11,849 nucleotides of DNA from Acidimicrobiia bacterium (GTDB lineage Bacteria; Actinomycetota; Acidimicrobiia; Acidimicrobiales; Ilumatobacteraceae), in assembly GCA_010025655.1 (NCBI GenBank), contig RGSV01000018.1, forward strand, positions 1-11,849, in the 5' to 3' direction. The notes below the pieces were generated by a model. It did no database searches, was not told where the DNA came from, and worked only from the letters and a program-made list of their open reading frames with translations. The position numbers and the translations under genes were made by a program. Position 1 is the first letter of the stretch; each line of letters begins with the position of its first letter. Positions 7,059 through 11,849 of the stretch are shown here, piece after piece.

Positions 7059-7064
7059 GAAGGC

Positions 7065-7955
7065 ATGCCACGCACCGTTGTAAACAAGTGGGAAACCCTG
7101 CCGATCGAAGCCGAATACGACACGTTCGGCAAACCAACCGACCCGGCGCTGCTCTTGATCATGGGCTTCGGTGCGCAGATGGTGGCGTGGGATGCAGAGT
7201 TCGCCCAGATGCTTGCCGATCGCGGGCTCTTCGTGATTCGCTTCGACAATCGCGACTGTGGTCTCACCACCAAACTTGATGGTGTCGAGGTCGACTCAGG
7301 TGCAGTGGTTGCTGCAGCACTTACTGAGCAGCCACTTCCGCCTGTGCCGTACACGTTGTCTGACATGGCGGCTGACGCACTTGGTTTGCTCGACCACCTC
7401 GGCATCGCCAAGGCACACATCATGGGTGCCTCAATGGGCGGCATGATTGCGCAGGTGTTCGCCATTGAGCATCCGACACGCACGGCATCGCTCATCTCGG
7501 TGATGTCGATGCCCGGCGAACCCGAGACCATGCAGTCGACACCAGAGGCAATGACGGCGCTGATGTCGATTCCGCCTTCTGATCGCGCAGGGTACATCGA
7601 ACACTCACTCGTGTACCAGGCGTTTCAGTCAAAGAAGCACCGCAGCGACGACCTTTCACGCAAGAACGCCGCGCGTGATTTTGATCGCTCGTTCTACCCA
7701 CAGGGTTCGCCGCGCCAGATGGCGGCGATTTACGCCAGCGGTCGTCGCACCGAGGCACTCGCCGCGTTGCGCGTGCCTACGTTGGTGCTGCACGGCAATG
7801 ACGACACGCTGATCTCACCGGTGGCTGCTCAGCGCACTGCTGAAATCATCCCTGGCGCTCAGCTGGTGATGCTCGACGACATGGGTCATGACATTCCACA
7901 GCCGTTGTGGCCGAAAGTCGTCGACACGATCACCAACTTCATCTTCAAGAAGTAG
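7065..7955 (+). CDS. Alpha/beta-fold hydrolase
   Basis: A 296-residue single-domain cytoplasmic hydrolase with no signal peptide. It shows the oxyanion-hole strand LLLIMGFGAQM (29-39), the RFDNRDCGLTTK segment typical of the RdmC/aclacinomycin-methylesterase-like branch (59-70), the nucleophile elbow GASMGG with Ser123, the acid residue Asp247 (or Asp246) in LHGNDDTLIS, and His275 in MGHDIPQPLW. The cap lies between about 150 and 220. An ester or thioester substrate is likely, but the sequence does not identify it. It opens an operon with the CoA-transferase-like gene six bases downstream, which would fit a role with acyl-CoA or fatty acyl esters (inference). The frame stays open upstream to 6990, but ATG 7065 is preferred because of the -10 spacing and because the earlier part overlaps galK. 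Confidence 0.88.
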   Translation: MPRTVVNKWETLPIEAEYDTFGKPTDPALLLIMGFGAQMVAWDAEFAQMLADRGLFVIRFDNRDCGLTTKLDGVEVDSGAVVAAALTEQPLPPVPYTLSDMAADALGLLDHLGIAKAHIMGASMGGMIAQVFAIEHPTRTASLISVMSMPGEPETMQSTPEAMTALMSIPPSDRAGYIEHSLVYQAFQSKKHRSDDLSRKNAARDFDRSFYPQGSPRQMAAIYASGRRTEALAALRVPTLVLHGNDDTLISPVAAQRTAEIIPGAQLVMLDDMGHDIPQPLWPKVVDTITNFIFKK

Positions 7956-7961
7956 CCGAGC

Positions 7962-9116
7962 GTGGCCGGTCCGCTCGACGGTTATCGCATCGTCGAGATC
8001 GCTGGCATCGGGCCCGGCCCATTCGCCGCGATGATGCTCGCCGACATGGGGGCAGAGGTCGTGCGCGTCGAGCGCACACAAGCGGTGCGCGAAGGCACTA
8101 GCGGCGCTCATTGGGATGTGCTGTTACGCGGCCGCCGCAATGTCGCACTCGACCTCAAACACCCCGATGGTGCCGCCACGCTCTTGCAACTCGTCGAGCG
8201 CGCTGATGCCATCATCGAAGGCTTTCGACCTGGCGTCATGGAGCGTCTCGGTGTCGGCCCGAGTGAATGCCTCGCGCGCAACCCACGGTTGGTGTTCGGA
8301 CGCATGACCGGCTGGGGCCAAGAGGGCCCATACGCGAACGCGGCCGGGCACGACATCAACTACATCGCGCTCGCCGGCGCACTCGCGCATTTCGGTCGCG
8401 CCGGTGAACCGCCGACACCACCGCTCAACATGGTGGGCGACTTTGGTGGCGGGGGAATGTTGCTCGCCTATGGCGTGGTGTGCGCGCTGCTCGAAGCCCA
8501 GCGTTCGGGCAAGGGTCAAGTCGTTGACGCGGCGATGGTCGATGGTTCGGCGGTGTTGATGAGCATGTTCTGGGCGTTCAAGAACATCGGCATGTTTGAT
8601 GAGAACGCGCGCGGCACCAACCTGCTCGACACTGGTGCGCACTTCTATGACGTGTTCGAGTGTGCCGACGGCGAGTGGGTGTCGATTGGTTCGATTGAGC
8701 CGCAGTTCTACGCGTTGTTGCTGGAAAAGACGGGTCTCGCGGGCGACAGTGAACTTGCTGCCCAGATGGATCGCACCAAGTGGCCGATGCTCAAAGAAAA
8801 GCTGGCTGCTGTGTTTCTCACCAAGACTCGTGCCGAGTGGAACGCGATCATGGAACACAGCGACGTGTGTTATGCGCCCGTCTTGCGCATGAGTGAGGCT
8901 GCGCAACACCCGCACAACCGTGCCCGTGGCACGTTCGTCGACATTGGTGGCGTCACCCAGCCCGCGCCCGCACCGCGCTATTCGCGATCGTCGACTGCAA
9001 CCCCGCAGCCACCTGCCCATGCTGGGCAACACACGCGCGCTGTGCTGGCTGACTGGGGCGTTGATGCAGCCCGCATCGACGCGCTCGTTGCGTCTGGCGC
9101 GGCGAAACAGTCGTAG
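7962..9116 (+). CDS. Family III CoA-transferase, probable alpha-methylacyl-CoA racemase
   Basis: A 384-residue CaiB/BaiF protein. The N-terminal [20 protein letters not shown] block and [13 protein letters not shown] are hallmarks of the family. Residues matching the catalytic set of mycobacterial MCR are visible: His130 in GHDINYIAL, Asp160 in [10 protein letters not shown] and Glu246 in IGSIEPQFY. This pattern, with [14 protein letters not shown], points to racemisation of 2-methylacyl-CoA thioesters, used in breakdown of branched fatty acids and sterol side chains, rather than to CoA transfer. That assignment is by motif only. The start GTG is six bases after the hydrolase stop, with no good ribosome binding site. 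The PIG-L gene follows after seven bases. A 370-codon open frame on the opposite strand is a shadow. Confidence 0.9.
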   Translation: MAGPLDGYRIVEIAGIGPGPFAAMMLADMGAEVVRVERTQAVREGTSGAHWDVLLRGRRNVALDLKHPDGAATLLQLVERADAIIEGFRPGVMERLGVGPSECLARNPRLVFGRMTGWGQEGPYANAAGHDINYIALAGALAHFGRAGEPPTPPLNMVGDFGGGGMLLAYGVVCALLEAQRSGKGQVVDAAMVDGSAVLMSMFWAFKNIGMFDENARGTNLLDTGAHFYDVFECADGEWVSIGSIEPQFYALLLEKTGLAGDSELAAQMDRTKWPMLKEKLAAVFLTKTRAEWNAIMEHSDVCYAPVLRMSEAAQHPHNRARGTFVDIGGVTQPAPAPRYSRSSTATPQPPAHAGQHTRAVLADWGVDAARIDALVASGAAKQS

Positions 9117-9123
9117 GTGGTTC

Positions 9124-9924
9124 GTGGCGACGATCATCTTCTTGCACGCGCACCCTGACGACGAATGTTTGATTAGCGGCGGAACGATCGCGAAATACGC
9201 GGCGGCCGGCCATCGACTCGTGCTCGTGACCGCCACCGATGGTCGTCATGGTGAGAAACCCGCTGATGCGTCGACACCAGAGCAGCTACTCGAACGTCGT
9301 CGCGCAGAGTTGGCGAATGCTTGCGCGATTCTCGGCGTCGCGCGCCACGAGTGGCTCGGTTACGTCGACAGCGGCATGACGGGCTGGCCACAGAACAACG
9401 ACGAAGGCGCGTTCATTCGGTCGTCGATCGACGAAGCAGCAACGCAACTAGCGCGCATCATTGAAGACGAACGCCGCGCCGCCGACCGACTCGTGCTCGT
9501 CGGCTATGACTGGCACGGCAACTACGGGCACCCTGACCACATCCATGTGCACAAGGTGGCGCGTCGTGCCGCCGAAATCTGCAACATCAAAGATCTGTTC
9601 GAAGTCACCCTCAACCGCGACTTCTACACAGAGGCGTTCGAGTGGTCGAAGAACAACGGCGGCGACAACGACTTTGACCCGCGCCAACCTGCCGATGACG
9701 GCAACCCGATGGGTGAGCCAGAGTCGAGCATCACCCATCACATCGACGTGTCGGGCCATCTTGACGCCAAGCGCCGCGCCATCGCTGCACACGCGAGCCA
9801 GGCGAATGACACGGGGTTTGCCACCGAAATGTCGGCCGAGTCATTTCTGCGCGCCTTTGGCACCGAGTGGTTCATCAAGGTTGGCGCGCCGGCCCCGTCG
9901 CGTCGCACGACTCTGCTCGACTAG
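9124..9924 (+). CDS. PIG-L/LmbE-family zinc deacetylase, Mca-like
   Basis: A 266-residue Zn-dependent amidase or deacetylase acting on N-acetylglucosaminyl groups or mycothiol conjugates. The family signature AHPDDE lies at 9-14 and HPDHIH at 136-141. By comparison with MshB the metal ligands would be His10, Asp13 and His139, with Asp12 as catalytic base. WLGYVDSGM (77-85) and a late segment THHIDVSGHLDAKRRAIAAH (204-223) resemble Mca, the mycothiol S-conjugate amidase, more than MshB. The substrate is still inferred. An open frame runs back to 8893 inside the preceding gene; GTG 9124 is chosen because the protein begins right there as VATIIFLHAHPDDE and AGGTGG lies just upstream. It is third in the operon, and the phosphatase remnant begins four bases after its stop. 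Confidence 0.88.
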   Translation: MATIIFLHAHPDDECLISGGTIAKYAAAGHRLVLVTATDGRHGEKPADASTPEQLLERRRAELANACAILGVARHEWLGYVDSGMTGWPQNNDEGAFIRSSIDEAATQLARIIEDERRAADRLVLVGYDWHGNYGHPDHIHVHKVARRAAEICNIKDLFEVTLNRDFYTEAFEWSKNNGGDNDFDPRQPADDGNPMGEPESSITHHIDVSGHLDAKRRAIAAHASQANDTGFATEMSAESFLRAFGTEWFIKVGAPAPSRRTTLLD

Positions 9925-9928
9925 CGCC

Positions 9929-10191
9929 GTGCCGCTCTTGTATCTCGTACGTCATGGTCGCGCGGCTGCCGGCTGGGACACTGCCATCGACCCGCCGCTC
10001 GACGAACTCGGGCGCGAGCAGGCGGCGGCTACTGCCGCGAAACTCATGCGCTGATTGGTGCGGCCATCGGCGACGACCGACTGGTGATTCGCAGCGTCGA
10101 CAACGCATCGGTCACGGTGCTCGAGGTTGGTGCCGATGGTTCGCTCGTGCTGGTCGAGGGCGGAGCCGAAGCCAACACGCTGATTCGGTAG
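9929..10191 (+). pseudogene. Histidine phosphatase (phosphoglycerate mutase-like) remnant with internal deletion and frameshift
   Basis: The first 41 codons from GTG 9929 read as a normal histidine-phosphatase start: VPLLYLVRHGRAAAGWD with the RHG phosphohistidine motif (residues 8-10), then DPPLDELGREQAAATAAKL. This frame stops at TGA 10052-10054. Immediately after, in another frame (10048-10191), 47 codons read ALIGAAIGDDRLVIRSVDN and NASVTVLEVGADGSLVLVE, which resembles the family's C-terminus after the second catalytic His. Full-length relatives are about 200 residues, so roughly 110 central residues, including the SSPLxRAxQTA block and the second His, are missing and the frame is shifted. 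A disabled gene is the simplest reading; an assembly error is possible. It is the last member of the hydrolase operon. The C-terminal match is by eye and less certain than the N-terminal one. Confidence 0.65.
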
Positions 10192-10194
10192 ATT
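10189..10194 (+). promoter_or_regulatory. -10 box (TAGATT) of the small membrane protein gene
   Basis: TAGATT is followed by exactly six bases (CATCGG) and the GTG at 10201, the same leaderless spacing as at galK and the hydrolase. Its first three bases are the stop codon of the phosphatase remnant's C-terminal frame, which is also the frame of the membrane protein. It supports GTG 10201 rather than ATG 10204 as the start. Confidence 0.5.
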
Positions 10195-10200
10195 CATCGG

Positions 10201-10587
10201 GTGATGTCGGTCGTGTTCTCTTCAACATTGACCGAATTGCACAACGGCTTTGCCTGGGTGGTCATCATCGGTAATGCGATGGCGGGGCTGTGGGCGCTGG
10301 CAGCACACAAGTTGCCCAGCTTTCGCATGCGCGCGATGTGGTGGTTCACCGTGTTGGCACAGTTCACGATGTTCGTGCAAGTGGCCTTGGGTGTGGCGAT
10401 GGTGAATGTGGAAAACCAGATGTTCCCGCAGTTCCACGCCTTCTACGGTTTCGTCGGCATCATCGCGATCGCGATCATCTACTCGTATCGCGCGCAACTG
10501 AAGTCGAGGGTGTACCTGCTCTATGGCTTTGGCGGCCTCTTCATCATGGGCCTTGGCATTCGCGCGATGCTCGTCGGCCAGGGCTAA
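10201..10587 (+). CDS. Small four-helix membrane protein with conserved-looking histidines
   Basis: I do not recognise this 128-residue protein with certainty. Four hydrophobic segments are visible: about 17-36 (WVVIIGNAMAGLWALAA), 46-69 (MWWFTVLAQFTMFVQVALGV), 79-97 (HAFYGFVGIIAIAIIYSY) and 104-125 (VYLLYGFGGLFIMGLGIRAM). His14 opens helix 1 and His79 opens helix 3. QVALG in helix 2 and the 65-residue His-His distance recall one half of heme A synthase (CtaA/Cox15), whose halves each carry two heme-ligating His and a QxxLG segment. That resemblance is a hypothesis. There is no signal peptide beyond the first helix. It has its own candidate promoter, lies nine bases after the phosphatase remnant, and converges on pckG across 44 bases. 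Confidence 0.75.
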   Translation: MMSVVFSSTLTELHNGFAWVVIIGNAMAGLWALAAHKLPSFRMRAMWWFTVLAQFTMFVQVALGVAMVNVENQMFPQFHAFYGFVGIIAIAIIYSYRAQLKSRVYLLYGFGGLFIMGLGIRAMLVGQG

Positions 10588-10623
10588 GTCGCGCTGCGCC
10601 AACGCGACGCGCTGCCCAACGGC
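10588..10623 (+). repeat. Two imperfect 18-bp tandem units with a small hairpin in a convergent gap
   Basis: The gap between the membrane protein stop and the pckG stop contains GTCGCGCTGCGCCAACGC (10588-10605) followed by GACGCGCTGCCCAACGGC (10606-10623). They align well if one base is inserted and one deleted. GTCGCG (10588-10593) pairs with CGCGAC (10603-10608) to form a 6-bp stem. With no U-run on either strand, a role as a bidirectional terminator is possible but weakly supported. Confidence 0.35.
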
Positions 10624-10631
10624 GACTGTTG

Positions 10632-11849
10632 CTAGGCGAGTTCGCGTTCGAGTGTGGCGAGCGACGCCTGCAGTTCGCCTGGCACGTGGCCGTCGAACGA
10701 CGCGTAGTGCTGCTTGATCTGCTCGATGGCGTCGGTCCAGCCCGCAACGTCGACTGAGAGAATCTGCTCTAGGTCGGCGGCCGGCACGTCAAGTGCGGTG
10801 GTATCGATGGCGCTCACCGGCGGCAGGAGACCAATCGCAGTGCGCTGGGCCGCGGCCTTTCCGTCGACGCGCTCAAACACCCACTTCAACACACGCGAGT
10901 TCTCGCCGAAACCCGGCCACAAGAACTTGCCACTCTCATCGCGACGGAACCAGTTGACGAAGAAAATCTTCGGCAGCTTGCTCGCGTCGGTCTGATTGCC
11001 GATGCGCAACCAGTGCGCGAAATAGTCGCCCATGTTGTAGCCGCAGAAGGGAAGCATCGCCATCGGGTCAAAGCGCAGCTTGCCGAGTGCACCACCTGCT
11101 GCCGCGGTGGTTTCACTCGCCATGATCGAGCCGAGAAACACACCGTGGTTCCAGTCGAATGACTCGGTTACGAGCGGCACGGTGGTGCGGCGGCGACCAC
11201 CAAAGAGAATCGCCGAAATCGGCACACCCTTGGGGTCTTGCCACTCGGGTGCAATCGCGGGGCACTGCGAGGCCGGTGCGGTGAAGCGAGCGTTCGGATG
11301 CGCAGCCGGCGTGTCGGTCTCGGGTGTCCAGGCGTTGTTCTTCCAGTCGGTGGCACGCGCGGGTGGCTCGTCGCTCATGCCTTCCCACCAGACGTCGCCG
11401 TCAGAGGTGAGTGCTGTGTTGGTGAAGAGGCAGTTGGCGTGCAGTGTCGCCATCGCGTTGGGGTTCGTCTTCCAACCCGTGTTGGGTGCCACGCCGAAGA
11501 AGCCAGCTTCGGGGTTGATGGCGTAGAGCCGGCCGTCTGCGCCGAACTTCATCCAGCAGATGTCGTCGCCGATGGTCTCGACCTTCCAGCCCTTCACGGT
11601 CGGCACGAGCATCGCCAGATTGGTCTTGCCGCACGCCGATGGGAACGCCCCGGCGATGTACTTCACTTCGCCCGCGGGGCTGGTGAGTTTCATGATCAAC
11701 ATGTGCTCGGCAAGCCAGCCATCGTCGCGCGCCATCACCGAGGCGATGCGCAGCGCGAAACATTTCTTGCCCAAGAGCGCGTTACCGCCGTAGCCCGAGC
11801 CATACGACCAAATTTCACGCGTCTCGGGGAAATGCACGATGTACTTGTT
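10632..11849 (-). CDS. pckG: Phosphoenolpyruvate carboxykinase (GTP), C-terminal two thirds
   Basis: Converts oxaloacetate and GTP to phosphoenolpyruvate, CO2 and GDP, the gateway to gluconeogenesis (cytoplasm). The frame is open to the window edge, so the N-terminus (about 200 residues, including the PEP-binding arginine) lies outside; the GTG at 11837 is internal. Numbering from the window edge, [14 protein letters not shown] (about 17-30) and the His of AEH (49) supply the Mn ligands by family comparison. FPSACGKTN (69-77) is the kinase-1 P-loop with its reactive Cys, and GDD (94-96) is kinase-2. WTPETD, FGGRR and [15 protein letters not shown] are typical of the GTP-dependent family and distinguish it from the ATP-type pckA. 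The 405 residues present suit a family length of about 600. It converges on the small membrane protein gene. Confidence 0.95.
   Translation of the reverse strand, partial: NKYIVHFPETREIWSYGSGYGGNALLGKKCFALRIASVMARDDGWLAEHMLIMKLTSPAGEVKYIAGAFPSACGKTNLAMLVPTVKGWKVETIGDDICWMKFGADGRLYAINPEAGFFGVAPNTGWKTNPNAMATLHANCLFTNTALTSDGDVWWEGMSDEPPARATDWKNNAWTPETDTPAAHPNARFTAPASQCPAIAPEWQDPKGVPISAILFGGRRRTTVPLVTESFDWNHGVFLGSIMASETTAAAGGALGKLRFDPMAMLPFCGYNMGDYFAHWLRIGNQTDASKLPKIFFVNWFRRDESGKFLWPGFGENSRVLKWVFERVDGKAAAQRTAIGLLPPVSAIDTTALDVPAADLEQILSVDVAGWTDAIEQIKQHYASFDGHVPGELQASLATLERELA

Noticed and set aside
6990..7064. Upstream extension of the alpha/beta hydrolase
   Set aside because: It lies over the galK 5' end and the shared promoter. 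ATG 7065 fits the -10 spacing.
8893..9123. Upstream extension of the PIG-L protein
   Set aside because: It reads the end of the CoA-transferase-like gene in another frame. The PIG-L fold begins at VATIIFLHAHPDDE.
8124..9236. 370-codon open frame on the minus strand opposite the CoA-transferase-like gene
   Set aside because: It has no recognisable motif and lies almost wholly antisense to a gene with full family signatures. Long antisense frames are expected in GC-rich coding DNA.
9461..9928. Extension upstream of the phosphatase N-terminus in the same frame
   Set aside because: This part is a Thr/Ser/Arg-rich shadow of the PIG-L gene. The phosphatase similarity begins at GTG 9929.
1..11849. 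CRISPR arrays, tRNA or rRNA genes, insertion sequences, phage or toxin-antitoxin genes
   Set aside because: No regularly spaced repeats, cloverleaf-like segments, transposase motifs or terminal inverted repeats were seen. The coding density is that of a housekeeping region.

Overview
The window looks like ordinary chromosome from a high-GC Actinomycetota, most likely a member of class Acidimicrobiia (Ilumatobacter-like). This placement is inference from gene content: a PafB/PafC pair of WYL regulators, an HRDC-tailed UvrD2-like helicase, a mycothiol-type PIG-L deacetylase, a GTP-type PEP carboxykinase, and several gene starts preceded by TANNNT -10 boxes with almost no leader. Nearly every base is coding. 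No tRNA, rRNA, CRISPR array, insertion sequence or phage gene was seen, and no gene-free stretch exceeds 300 bases.

Layout. Left part, plus strand: the 3' portion of glucose-6-phosphate isomerase (1-1326), then pafB and pafC (1344-3376), which overlap by one base. Middle part, minus strand, read right to left: galactokinase (7042-5984), an SF1 helicase with an HRDC-like tail (about 5913-3952) and a DEDDh exonuclease (3955-3383) whose ATG overlaps the helicase stop as ATGA. pafC and the exonuclease converge with only 6 bases between them. Right part, plus strand: an alpha/beta hydrolase (7065-7955), a family III CoA-transferase resembling alpha-methylacyl-CoA racemase (7962-9116), a PIG-L/Mca-like deacetylase (9124-9924) and a decayed histidine phosphatase (9929-10191) form one tight operon. 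A small four-helix membrane protein (10201-10587) follows. It converges on a minus-strand GTP-dependent PEP carboxykinase (10632-11849), whose N-terminus lies beyond the window.

How the genes may work together. pgi, galK and pckG are central sugar and gluconeogenic metabolism. pafBC, the helicase and the exonuclease form a compact block of DNA-damage-related genes. The hydrolase, racemase-like protein and PIG-L protein look like an acyl-CoA and thiol-conjugate catabolic operon.

Most notable signals: (1) a 22-bp divergent promoter between galK and the hydrolase, with two opposed -10 boxes sharing one TA step, each six bases from its start codon; (2) the same leaderless geometry at other transcription-unit starts; (3) a histidine phosphatase reduced to its two ends by an internal deletion plus frameshift; (4) a 128-residue membrane protein patterned like half of heme A synthase; (5) a histone-like basic tail on PafC. 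I did not find a clearly new multi-gene defence or mobile system.
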